A stretch of 64,000 nucleotides of DNA, from contig CAZYWJ010000009.1 of assembly GCA_964651785.1 (NCBI GenBank), positions 17,318-81,317 of the forward strand. Direction: 5' to 3'. Positions within the stretch are counted from its first letter, which is position 1; every line of letters starts with the position of its first letter. The position numbers were made by a program, and so were the translations under genes. The DNA is from JAKVAV01 sp964651785 (lineage in GTDB: Bacteria; Bacteroidota; Bacteroidia; Flavobacteriales_D; Cryomorphaceae). Shown in pieces: positions 34,944 to 42,748 of the stretch. The notes beneath the pieces were generated by a model. The model saw only the letters and a list, made by a program, of their open reading frames with translations. It did no database searches and was not told the origin of the DNA.

Positions 34944-35308
34944 TTGAATTTATCAAGATCTCGACGCTCTCTTTTAGTAGGTCGACCTTCTCCTTTTCGA
35001 CGATCAAAGCCGGGCATCATTTTCATTAGCTCCAGCTTTTCGATTTCTTCTTTGGGGGTTACTTCTTCGATGTACTGATCTACTAATTTGGCGCCAACTC
35101 TTTTTTTCAGAAGCTCTTTTACTTTATAACTGCGCCAAATGGGGTTGCGTTTTACTTTTATCACATCGCCCGTCTTCACGGACTGTGCAGGCTTAATGCC
35201 TTCTTCGTTTAGCAGTACATTTCCTGCTTTAATTTCAGAAGCGCTGAGCGAGCGTGTTTTAAAAAAACGAACGGCCCAAATGAATTTGTCTATTCTCAAA
35301 TCTTCCAT
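34937..35308 (-). CDS. S4-domain RNA-binding protein (Hsp15-like)
   Basis: A 123-residue protein with an N-terminal S4 domain (MEDLRIDKFIWAVRFFKTRS, then GNVLLNEEGIKPAQSVKTGDVIKVKR) and a basic C-terminal tail (RRKGEGRPTKRERRDLDKFKW). This matches Hsp15, which recycles 50S subunits carrying stuck nascent chains. ATG 35308 was chosen over an in-frame TTG at 35329. It starts 17 bases after a 44-codon small gene and overlaps the GNAT gene. Confidence 0.9.
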   Translation of the reverse strand: MEDLRIDKFIWAVRFFKTRSLSASEIKAGNVLLNEEGIKPAQSVKTGDVIKVKRNPIWRSYKVKELLKKRVGAKLVDQYIEEVTPKEEIEKLELMKMMPGFDRRKGEGRPTKRERRDLDKFKW

Positions 35309-35325
35309 TACCCGAAGGTAAGGAA

Positions 35326-35460
35326 TCAAATGGCACCTCGCATCGTACGACTTGCTTCTTCAGCTTTTACCAACTCACGGATGTAGGCCGTTACGTTTCC
35401 TTTAGCCATCAAATTTTTAGCTTGAGCTACGAGTTTTTGGTAGGTGTTTTCTTTTGACAT
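35326..35460 (-). CDS. Small basic/helical protein, 44 residues
   Basis: A short ORF, ATG 35460 to TGA 35326, coding MSKENTYQKLVAQAKNLMAK and then GNVTAYIRELVKAEEASRT ending MRGAI. The composition (K, A, E rich, no stop-prone stretch) and spacing fit a real gene: it is 17 bases upstream of the S4-domain gene on the same strand and leaves only 54 bases to nadD. It is predicted to form two amphipathic helices. I know no name for it. Alternatively it is a chance ORF. Confidence 0.6.
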   Translation of the reverse strand: MSKENTYQKLVAQAKNLMAKGNVTAYIRELVKAEEASRTMRGAI

Positions 35461-35514
35461 CTTCTTGTGTTTTTGATTTTTCGAGGAAAACCAAATGCTG
35501 TGCCAAACTAAAAC

Positions 35515-36123
35515 TCACTCGTAGAAGTGCATCTCTTTCACGTACTTATAAACGGGTTCGGTAAGGAGGTACTTCACATCGTGTCCTTTTTTGATGGCAT
35601 CTCTCACAAAACTTGCGGATAATTTCATTACCGGTGCATCAAGTCTGTGGATATTGGGGTGGTCGCCTATTTTCGATTTGGTACGATGGGGTTTTAAATC
35701 TGCTTTTTCCTGAAGTGTCAAAACGCGTGGATAAACGAAGATGTGATGATTTTGAAGAATGACTTCGTGGTTTTTCCATTTATGGAAAGTGCGGAGATTG
35801 TCTTCTCCCATGATGAGTGAAAATTCAATATTGCGATTTTCATCGGTCAGGTAAGCTAGGGTGGCGGCCGTAAATGATGGTTTCGGTAAGCTGAACTCAA
35901 CGTCACTTACTTTTAGCTTCGGGTTGTCCTCCACGGCGACCCGTGTTAGTGCCAGTCGGTGATAGTCGGCCAAAAGAGTACTCTTTTGCTTTAACGGGTT
36001 TTGAGGAGTTACTACCAGCCATACTTCGTCGAGATCGGTGTGATCGGCCATATGGTTGGCTATGATCAGGTGGCCTACGTGTATTGGGTTAAACGTTCCG
36101 AAATACAAACCTGCTTTTTTCAT
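35515..36123 (-). CDS. nadD: Nicotinate-nucleotide adenylyltransferase
   Basis: A 202-residue nucleotidyltransferase that joins nicotinate mononucleotide and ATP in NAD synthesis. The GTFNPIHVGHLIIANH motif near residue 9 carries the (H/T)xGH active site, and the C-terminal LSASFVRDAIKKG corresponds to the ISSTxIR motif. The ATG overlaps the gmk stop by 4 bases, so gmk and nadD are coupled. Confidence 0.94.
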   Translation of the reverse strand: MKKAGLYFGTFNPIHVGHLIIANHMADHTDLDEVWLVVTPQNPLKQKSTLLADYHRLALTRVAVEDNPKLKVSDVEFSLPKPSFTAATLAYLTDENRNIEFSLIMGEDNLRTFHKWKNHEVILQNHHIFVYPRVLTLQEKADLKPHRTKSKIGDHPNIHRLDAPVMKLSASFVRDAIKKGHDVKYLLTEPVYKYVKEMHFYE

Positions 36124-36692
36124 TCTGCCAAGAAGGTTTTCACTTTTTCCTCAGCTTCTTTGCAGGTTTTAGCGAGCAAGTCATTAATAACGGTGGTGTC
36201 AAATTTTGACTCGTAGGTCAATTCTCTTTCCGCTTTTTTCAACCTCTTCTGCAAGCTCTCGTCCGATTCCGTACCGCGAGCACGAAGACGTTCTTCTAAA
36301 ATATTGAGATCAGGAGGACGAATAAATACTGCCAATGCACGATCTCCGAAAATATTCTTGAGGTTTGCTCCTCCTTCTACATCCACATCGAAAACCACGT
36401 GCTTTCCGGCACTCCACAAATTGTCTATTTCTGACTTCAGCGTGCCGTAATATTGGTCGGGATAAACTTCTTCCCATTCAATGAATTCGGAATCATCAAT
36501 CTTTTTTCTGAATGCCCTTGAAGATATAAAATGGTAATGTAAACCATCAATTTCATCTTTTCTCGGTTCGCGCGAAGTAGCCGATACGGAAAACGCAAGG
36601 TTGGGAAACGTTTTTAATAAGTGTCTTACGATAGTGGTCTTTCCCGCTCCGGAGGGAGCACAAACAATTATACTCTTACCGTTTTTTATCAT
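36120..36692 (-). CDS. gmk: Guanylate kinase
   Basis: A 190-residue enzyme phosphorylating GMP to GDP. The P-loop APSGAGKTT is at residues 12-20, the GMP-binding SATSREPRKDEIDGLHYHFIS region follows, then VFDVDVEGGANLK. Full length. Its start overlaps the yicC stop by one base and its stop overlaps nadD by four, forming a tight yicC-gmk-nadD operon. Confidence 0.96.
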   Translation of the reverse strand: MIKNGKSIIVCAPSGAGKTTIVRHLLKTFPNLAFSVSATSREPRKDEIDGLHYHFISSRAFRKKIDDSEFIEWEEVYPDQYYGTLKSEIDNLWSAGKHVVFDVDVEGGANLKNIFGDRALAVFIRPPDLNILEERLRARGTESDESLQKRLKKAERELTYESKFDTTVINDLLAKTCKEAEEKVKTFLAE

Positions 36693-37567
36693 TATCTGAT
36701 ATTGAGCAACTGCTCCTTAATTTTCTCTAATTCATCCTTCATTTGAACTACCAATTGCTGTATAGGAACATAATTGGCTTTAGAGCCCATTGTATTGATT
36801 TCTCTACCCATCTCCTGAGAAATAAAACCCAATTTTTTGCCTGCTTCCTCCGATTCATTCAGCGTATCGAGAAAATACTTGCAATGGCTTTTTAACCTTA
36901 TCTCTTCTTCGGTGATGTCGAGTTTTTCCAGATAATAAACGATTTCTTGTTCCAAACGGTTTTGGTCAGCCTGCTCTTTTTGAATTAGTTCGGCAATATT
37001 ATTTTGTATCCGCTGCCTTACTTCCTTAATGCGCTCATCCAAGTGAGGTTCGAGGTCTATGGTAAGTTGCTCGATATTTTGAACGCGCTCTACAATATCC
37101 GTTTCCAGACGTTTTCCTTCGCTAAGTCTGAAATCATTTAAAGCTTCTGCCGCAAGACGAACCGTTTTTTCTACCACACTCCATTCCTCTTCGCTTAGTT
37201 CCGGACGCTCGGTCTTTAGTACTTCGGGCAAACCAAGTAGTGAAGTGAGCAAATCATCGGGCTCTTTTAACCCCGACTTTTCTCCCAGCTCTCTGATTTG
37301 ATTCAGATAGAGTTGCGCCAGTTGGTGATTGATCGTAACGTTTCTATCTCCTTCGGGCGATTCCGTGAAAATGGATAGATCTACTTTACCGCGACCTAAA
37401 TATTCGGAAACGATGGATCGAATGACCAACTCTTTTTCTCGGTATAGCGAGGGCATTTTCATCGAAAGATCAAACTGCTTGCTATTGAGAGATTTGATCT
37501 CGACGGTAATTTTCTTATCGGCAAATTGAGAAGAGGCTTTGCCGAAGCCTGTCATTGATTGAAGCAT
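36692..37567 (-). CDS. yicC: YicC-family endoribonuclease
   Basis: A 291-residue YicC protein. The conserved N terminus MLQSMTGFGKA and EIKSLNSKQFDL, and the C-terminal IRLKSHCKYFLDTL and GKKLGFISQEMGREINTMGSKA segments are unmistakable. E. coli YicC is an RNase acting on small RNA. ATG 37567 gives the family-like start; the in-frame extension to 37597 is not needed. Its own promoter lies at 37585-37612, inside the end of the ArsC-like gene. Confidence 0.93.
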   Translation of the reverse strand: MLQSMTGFGKASSQFADKKITVEIKSLNSKQFDLSMKMPSLYREKELVIRSIVSEYLGRGKVDLSIFTESPEGDRNVTINHQLAQLYLNQIRELGEKSGLKEPDDLLTSLLGLPEVLKTERPELSEEEWSVVEKTVRLAAEALNDFRLSEGKRLETDIVERVQNIEQLTIDLEPHLDERIKEVRQRIQNNIAELIQKEQADQNRLEQEIVYYLEKLDITEEEIRLKSHCKYFLDTLNESEEAGKKLGFISQEMGREINTMGSKANYVPIQQLVVQMKDELEKIKEQLLNIR

Positions 37568-37584
37568 AAGACGACTTAGATCGC

Positions 37585-37612
37585 CAAAGGTAACCAATTC
37601 ATATCAGGCCAA
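37585..37612 (-). promoter_or_regulatory. Promoter TTG-N17-TACCTTTG for yicC-gmk-nadD
   Basis: On the minus strand, TTG at 37612-37610 and TACCTTTG at 37592-37585 are 17 bases apart, 17 bases before the yicC ATG. The -33 element lies in the last codons of the ArsC-like gene. Confidence 0.7.
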
Positions 37613-37951
37613 TCGCTTCATGGCTTCGACTTGCTTTTTCGAATTACCCGCAATGGCTTCGGTCGAAGTTTCCAATACCGGTCTTTTCAAAAATGTGTAG
37701 TCAGTCAAGAGATATTTGCGGTAATCCTTTTCGGAAAGCTCTCTTTCGTTGAGACCCAACTCGCGGTATTTGCGAGCTCTTTTACTAAAAATAGCCTCAT
37801 AAGATCCTGCTTTTTCTTTAAGCCGATCCACTTCATGCTCATCTAAAGGCTGAGACTTTATTTCGCGCAGCTTTGCTTCCTTTCCAAGTTGCAATTCATT
37901 TATAATCTTGCGGCAGGTATCGCAAGTTGCGAGATAAAAGAACTTCTTCAT
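37604..37951 (-). CDS. ArsC/Spx-family thioredoxin-fold protein
   Basis: A 115-residue protein with a CDTC motif at residues 10-13 on a thioredoxin fold (FYLATCDTCRKI) and the C-terminal LLTDYTFLKRPVLET segment of the ArsC/Spx group. The second CxxC cysteine is typical of Spx-like or YffB-like members rather than glutaredoxin-dependent arsenate reductase, where only the first is essential. A redox or arsenate role cannot be decided. Stops 36 bases before the yicC start. Confidence 0.82.
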   Translation of the reverse strand: MKKFFYLATCDTCRKIINELQLGKEAKLREIKSQPLDEHEVDRLKEKAGSYEAIFSKRARKYRELGLNERELSEKDYRKYLLTDYTFLKRPVLETSTEAIAGNSKKQVEAMKRLA

Positions 37952-38029
37952 GGTTTACGGGCTTCTTTGAGTTAATTTTGTAACAACGGTTAATTTAAAG
38001 CGCAAGGCTGCAATAAGCCTCAAATATAC

Positions 38030-39262
38030 TTGCTCCCTAAAGAAAAAGACATAGTAGATAAGCTGAGCGGCAGGAAGATTGTTCTTCCTGTTTTTTTGGG
38101 ATTAAGTGTAGCCGCGCTCATCCTTTATTTCAACCTTACCGATACGCGTTTTGAAGAGGTTACTGATGGCAGTTGTGCTACACACACTTGGGTAGACACC
38201 AATCAAAACGGAATTCCCGATTACGGTAGTGAAGAAGAATTTGTTGAAGTCAATAATTGTCAAGGTCAGTATAGACTGCGTACATATCAAGATACCCTCA
38301 ATGATATAGAATGGACTTGGACCAGTACTTTTTGGATCATAATGGCCTTGCTGGCAATGGCTATGCGAGACTTAGCTTATATGTATCGCATTCGCGTCTT
38401 GACGGACAACCTGCTTTCATGGCTTCAGAGTTTTCGAGTCATAATGCTTTGGGAGTTTGCATCTGCACTTACACCCAGCATTGTTGGCGGTAGCGGTATC
38501 GCCATGTTCATCGTTCATCGCGAAGGAATTAAGCTAGGAAAAAGTACGGCCATTGTTTTGGTTTCTGCCTTGCTTGATGAGCTTTTTTACATCCTTACGG
38601 TAGTCATAGTCCTGATTGCCATTGGCTCCGATAGCCTTTTCCCGATAAGTATGCAAAAAACACTCTTCGGAACCACATTCGGAACGCAGGGAATATTTTG
38701 GATTGGATATTCTTTTATAGTTGTGCTTACCACGACAATACTGATAGCCGTTTTCACCCTTCCCAGAGGCTTTAAATATTTGCTCTTGCAAATTTTCAGA
38801 CTGCCCGTTCTGCGCAGGTGGCGCTACAGCGTTATCGATGTAGGTGACGATATAATTACTACCAGTGATGAGCTGAAAGGAAAACCGCTGCGCTATTGGT
38901 TTAAAGCTTTCGGAGCCACTTATGTCTCATGGACGGCGCGCTATATCGTTGTGAATTTTCTCATCCTGGCTTTTGCCGGAGGTAACAGTTCGCTGTTGGA
39001 TGGTTTTTCTGATCAAGTTCTCATCTATGCGAGGCAGTTGGTAATGTGGGTGATCATGCTTATCAGTCCTACCCCCGGCAGTTCAGGTGTTGCCGAATTT
39101 GCGTTTTCCGGTTTCCTTAAGGAATTTATCCCCATAGGTTTGGTAGGAGCCTTGGCTTTGCTTTGGCGTCTCATTTCCTATTACCCTTACTTATTTATCG
39201 GAGCCATCATTTTGCCACGTTGGCTCAGAGCTACTTCGCCTAAGCAAAAAAGCGGAGGTTAA
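38030..39262 (+). CDS. LPG synthase TM-type (UPF0104) flippase-like protein
   Basis: A 410-residue membrane protein of the lysylphosphatidylglycerol synthase TM family, with about nine transmembrane helices. The family segments PSIVGGSGIAMFIVHREGI, LLDELFY and LISPTPGSSGVAEFAF are present. Between helix 1 and helix 2 there is a periplasmic insertion of about 70 residues with two cysteines and DTNQNGIPDYG, which looks like a calcium-binding loop of the TSP3/EF-hand kind. The start is TTG (38030), and no better ATG is present. Lipid or sugar cargo is unknown. Confidence 0.85.
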   Translation: MLPKEKDIVDKLSGRKIVLPVFLGLSVAALILYFNLTDTRFEEVTDGSCATHTWVDTNQNGIPDYGSEEEFVEVNNCQGQYRLRTYQDTLNDIEWTWTSTFWIIMALLAMAMRDLAYMYRIRVLTDNLLSWLQSFRVIMLWEFASALTPSIVGGSGIAMFIVHREGIKLGKSTAIVLVSALLDELFYILTVVIVLIAIGSDSLFPISMQKTLFGTTFGTQGIFWIGYSFIVVLTTTILIAVFTLPRGFKYLLLQIFRLPVLRRWRYSVIDVGDDIITTSDELKGKPLRYWFKAFGATYVSWTARYIVVNFLILAFAGGNSSLLDGFSDQVLIYARQLVMWVIMLISPTPGSSGVAEFAFSGFLKEFIPIGLVGALALLWRLISYYPYLFIGAIILPRWLRATSPKQKSGG

Positions 39263-39305
39263 TTTTTCTCGACCCGTTACTATCAACAATTTTACTTGAA
39301 ATGAA

Positions 39306-40445
39306 ATGAAATTTGCTACCAAAGCTATCCATTCAGGCACTGAGCCTGATCCCTCGACGGGAGCAGTAGTCACCCCGATATTCCAAACATCCACCTATGC
39401 TCAGGAAGAAGTCGGAGTGAATAAAGGTTATAGTTATTCGAGAACGCATAATCCCACGCGATCTGCACTGGAGAAAAGCTTGGCATCATTGGAAAACGGT
39501 CGATTCGGAGCCTGTTTTAGCAGTGGTGTAGCAGCCATTGATTGTATGCTCAGACTGCTCTCGCCGGGTGATGAAGTTATAAGCACCGCAAATCTTTACG
39601 GTGGAACCTATCGCTTATTTTATACCATTTATGCGAAGTACGGTATCACGTTTCGCTATATCTCAATGAGAGATTCCGAAGAATTAAAGGCTGCACTAAC
39701 CGGCAAGACCAAAATGATTTGGGTGGAAACCCCCTCAAATCCTACTTTGGAAATTTCGGATATACGGTCAATTTCGGATACCGTAAAGGGTTCGGATGTC
39801 ATAGTAGTTGCAGATAATACATTCTCAAGCCCATTTTTGCAAAACCCATTGGAACTTGGAGCACACGTTGTGATGCACTCCGTTTCTAAATATTTGAGCG
39901 GACATAGTGATGTGATAATGGGGGCTCTGATTACAAATGAAGAAAAGCTAGCATCCGAAATTCATCGCATCCAAAATTCCTGCGGAGCAATTTGCGGACC
40001 GCAAGATGCCTTTCTGGTTTTGAGAGGTATCAAAACTCTTCATGTAAGGATGCAAAGACATTGTGAAAATGCTGCTAAGGTGGCCGAATTTCTGGTGCAT
40101 CATCCGAAAATTGAAAAAGTAAATTACCCGGGTTTGCCTTCACACCCTTTATACGAGATAGCGAAAAGGCAGATGCGAGGATTTGGGGGAATGATTTCTT
40201 TTTCCCTGAAAAATGATACCGTTGAAGCTGCGCATCATGTGATGAAAAAATGCCGGCTTTTCACATTAGCTGAATCTTTGGGAGGAATTGAAAGCTTAAT
40301 GAGTCATCCGACTTCCATGTCTCACTCAGCCATTCCGAAAGATGAACGCCTAAAGACGGGCATTTTCGACTCATTGATCAGGCTCAGTGTAGGCATAGAA
40401 GATGTGGATGACCTTATTTATGATTTGAATAGAGCTTTGGAGTAG
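39306..40445 (+). CDS. Cystathionine gamma-synthase / gamma-lyase family enzyme
   Basis: A 379-residue PLP enzyme of the trans-sulfuration family. N-terminal TKAIHSGTEPDPSTGAVVTPIFQTSTY, the YSRTHNPTR motif, and the PLP lysine in HSVSKYLSGHSD are typical. ESLMSHPTSMSHS near the C terminus and RLSVGIED close the family signature. Whether it makes cystathionine from O-acyl-homoserine, cleaves it, or makes homocysteine directly cannot be told from sequence alone. A 7-bp hairpin follows the stop at 40475. Confidence 0.92.
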   Translation: MKFATKAIHSGTEPDPSTGAVVTPIFQTSTYAQEEVGVNKGYSYSRTHNPTRSALEKSLASLENGRFGACFSSGVAAIDCMLRLLSPGDEVISTANLYGGTYRLFYTIYAKYGITFRYISMRDSEELKAALTGKTKMIWVETPSNPTLEISDIRSISDTVKGSDVIVVADNTFSSPFLQNPLELGAHVVMHSVSKYLSGHSDVIMGALITNEEKLASEIHRIQNSCGAICGPQDAFLVLRGIKTLHVRMQRHCENAAKVAEFLVHHPKIEKVNYPGLPSHPLYEIAKRQMRGFGGMISFSLKNDTVEAAHHVMKKCRLFTLAESLGGIESLMSHPTSMSHSAIPKDERLKTGIFDSLIRLSVGIEDVDDLIYDLNRALE

Positions 40446-40474
40446 GTTTCCAACATTTAATTTCTGAATGGCTA

Positions 40475-40491
40475 AAAACCCTTAGGGTTTT
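40475..40491. terminator. Short hairpin after PLP-enzyme gene
   Basis: A perfect AAAACCC/GGGTTTT stem with a TTA loop, 30 bases after the stop. It is short but has T residues following; a moderately strong terminator. Confidence 0.6.
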
Positions 40492-40601
40492 CTCTTGTTA
40501 CACTGTATTATAACAGTCCAAGCCGAATGTCGGCTATGCGATGCATCAAGCTTAAGTAATTAGTAACTTAGCTGCGCTTAAAATTATACTGTAAAACTGT
40601 C

Positions 40602-42716
40602 ATGCAAAGAATTTCCTTTTTCTTGCTAGGTGCTTATTTGACGCTTAGTTCCATAACTTCAATTGCTCAAGAACATGAATTTGTAGATCCCGGTCATTTG
40701 ACCTGCGGTCAGGTAGATTATACTGAAGAATTTTTTGAGCGCTTTCCCGAGCAAAGAGAAATAGCAAAGCAAGCCGAAAAACAACTGGAAGCTGAAACGA
40801 AAGCTTTTGCTGCACAAAAGGATACAGAAGATGAAGTTTTGATAATTCCCGTTGTGTTCCACGTAGTTCATCAAGGTGGTGATGAGAATATATCAGATGA
40901 GCAGATTTATTCTGCTATCGATGTATTAAATGAAGATTTTAATGCTTCAAATAGCGACATTGACAATGTGGTAGAGGCGTTTGCCGATATAGTCGGTGAT
41001 GTCAAATTTGAATTTAGACTAGCCAAAATTGACCCTGACGGCAATTGCACGAACGGAATTCACCGGGTACTTTCTGAAACCACCAACGACGGATTCACGG
41101 ATATGAAAGATGCCGCGGGTATCTGGGATCGGGCAAGCTACCTGAACATATGGACTTGCCGTCAAATAGGAGAGGGTACGGCAGGCTATACATTTCAGCC
41201 GGCAGCGGTTAACGGATTTTTCGGCCAGGCTTATGATGGTATTGTTTTATTGCATAATTATGTGGGTAGAATAGGTACATCGAATGCCACACGCAGTCAC
41301 GCTCTCTCCCATGAAGTAGGCCACTGGGCTAATCTTGATCATACTTGGGGAGGTTCTAATACACCTGCGCTCTCTTCTAATTGCGGAGGGGATGATGGTG
41401 TATCTGACACGCCGAACACGATAGGCTACACATCTTGCAATTTAAATGGGACGACATGTGGAACGCTTGACAACGTAGAGAATTTCATGGATTATTCATA
41501 TTGCTATAAAATGTTCACTGAAGGACAATCAACCCGAATGAGAGCCGCAATGAATAGTAGTATAGCTCAGCGAAATCAATTGCATACTCCGGCTAATTTG
41601 GCTCAAACAGGTGTTTTGGAGGCTGATGAGATTTGCTTTGCTGAATTTGTTACAGACAGGGATCCCAAAATTTGCATGAATCAGCAAATTATATTTAATG
41701 ATATTTCTTACAACGGTGTTGAAAGCAGGATTTGGACTTTTGAAGGCGGAACTCCGGCAACTTCTAATGAGGATAGCCCGACCGTTACATATGATACTCC
41801 GGGCACCTATTCCGTGACTCTGGTTGTGAGCAATGAACAAGGGGCAGAGACTGTGAGTAAGGAAGATTTTGTTACGGTTTTGGGGGAGGCTCAATATGCA
41901 CTTCCTTTTCAGGAAGGATTTGAAGATATGACAGAAATAGAGGAGAACAATGAGTGGGTTGATATAAATCCTGACGATTCGAATATCAGCTGGAAAATCA
42001 CGGATTTAGCCGGTTATACCGGATCGAGTTCAGTATATGTGCGTGGAAGAAGCAATACGGATTTCCAAATGGAAACGTTGGAGAGTCCGACCTTTGATCT
42101 TTCAGGGCTTGAAGATAATGCCGTTCTATCTTTCAAATATGCTCATGCCAGAAGAAATGCATCTTCAGATGATTTTTTCCAAGTGAGAATTTCAAGAAAC
42201 TGCGGCGAGAATTGGAACTTGCGGGAAACTCGGGATATGGATGAGTTGCCGACCGTTAGTGGAAATGTCGGCGGGCAGTTTGTCCCCACTTCGGAAGATG
42301 ATTGGGAGGAGGTGATTATTGATAATATCAGCTCGATTTTTCTCACAACCGAGTTCAGAATCAGGTTTGAGTTCACCAGCGTAAACGGAAATAACATATT
42401 TATTGATGATATCAATATATACGATCCCAATACGTTGAGTGTAGATAATAGTGAAGTTGTAAAGGAACTCACCTTGTTTCCCAATCCGGCCTCGGAGAAT
42501 GTACGTTTGAGACTTAATCTTTCCCAAAATCAAAACGTTCGAATTGATATCGTAGATGCAACAGGCCGTGTCGTTCATTCACCTTTCTCAGGATTGATGA
42601 CCTCGGGATCGCAAAGTTTGAATATCGATTTAGATCCTTCCATGACACCCGGAATGTATTTCGTGAGATTGTCTGGCCCTGATGGTACAGCAGTGCGAAA
42701 GCTCATTATAAATTAG
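40602..42716 (+). CDS. Secreted M43-type metalloprotease with PKD and T9SS tail
   Basis: A 704-residue exported protease. Signal peptide (to about residue 22), propeptide with a single cysteine (LTCGQ), then an M43/pappalysin-like domain from residue 80 with HEVGHWANLDH at 237-247 and the Met-turn NFMDYS near 293. The residue after HExxHxx is Asn where metzincins normally have Gly. A PKD domain (IWTFEGGTPATSNEDSPTVT) starts near 377, then a MAM/jelly-roll-like region, and a T9SS sorting domain (LFPNPASENVRL to VRKLIIN) ends it. It is expected to be secreted or surface bound. A paralogue follows 32 bases downstream. Confidence 0.92.
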   Translation: MQRISFFLLGAYLTLSSITSIAQEHEFVDPGHLTCGQVDYTEEFFERFPEQREIAKQAEKQLEAETKAFAAQKDTEDEVLIIPVVFHVVHQGGDENISDEQIYSAIDVLNEDFNASNSDIDNVVEAFADIVGDVKFEFRLAKIDPDGNCTNGIHRVLSETTNDGFTDMKDAAGIWDRASYLNIWTCRQIGEGTAGYTFQPAAVNGFFGQAYDGIVLLHNYVGRIGTSNATRSHALSHEVGHWANLDHTWGGSNTPALSSNCGGDDGVSDTPNTIGYTSCNLNGTTCGTLDNVENFMDYSYCYKMFTEGQSTRMRAAMNSSIAQRNQLHTPANLAQTGVLEADEICFAEFVTDRDPKICMNQQIIFNDISYNGVESRIWTFEGGTPATSNEDSPTVTYDTPGTYSVTLVVSNEQGAETVSKEDFVTVLGEAQYALPFQEGFEDMTEIEENNEWVDINPDDSNISWKITDLAGYTGSSSVYVRGRSNTDFQMETLESPTFDLSGLEDNAVLSFKYAHARRNASSDDFFQVRISRNCGENWNLRETRDMDELPTVSGNVGGQFVPTSEDDWEEVIIDNISSIFLTTEFRIRFEFTSVNGNNIFIDDINIYDPNTLSVDNSEVVKELTLFPNPASENVRLRLNLSQNQNVRIDIVDATGRVVHSPFSGLMTSGSQSLNIDLDPSMTPGMYFVRLSGPDGTAVRKLIIN

Positions 42717-42748
42717 GCGGCCACCACTGCCTGTTCGATTAAAGCCTT

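Noticed and set aside
37604..37951. Arsenic-resistance locus
   Set aside because: Only an ArsC/Spx-fold protein is present, with no arsB/acr3 or arsR; the neighbours are housekeeping genes.
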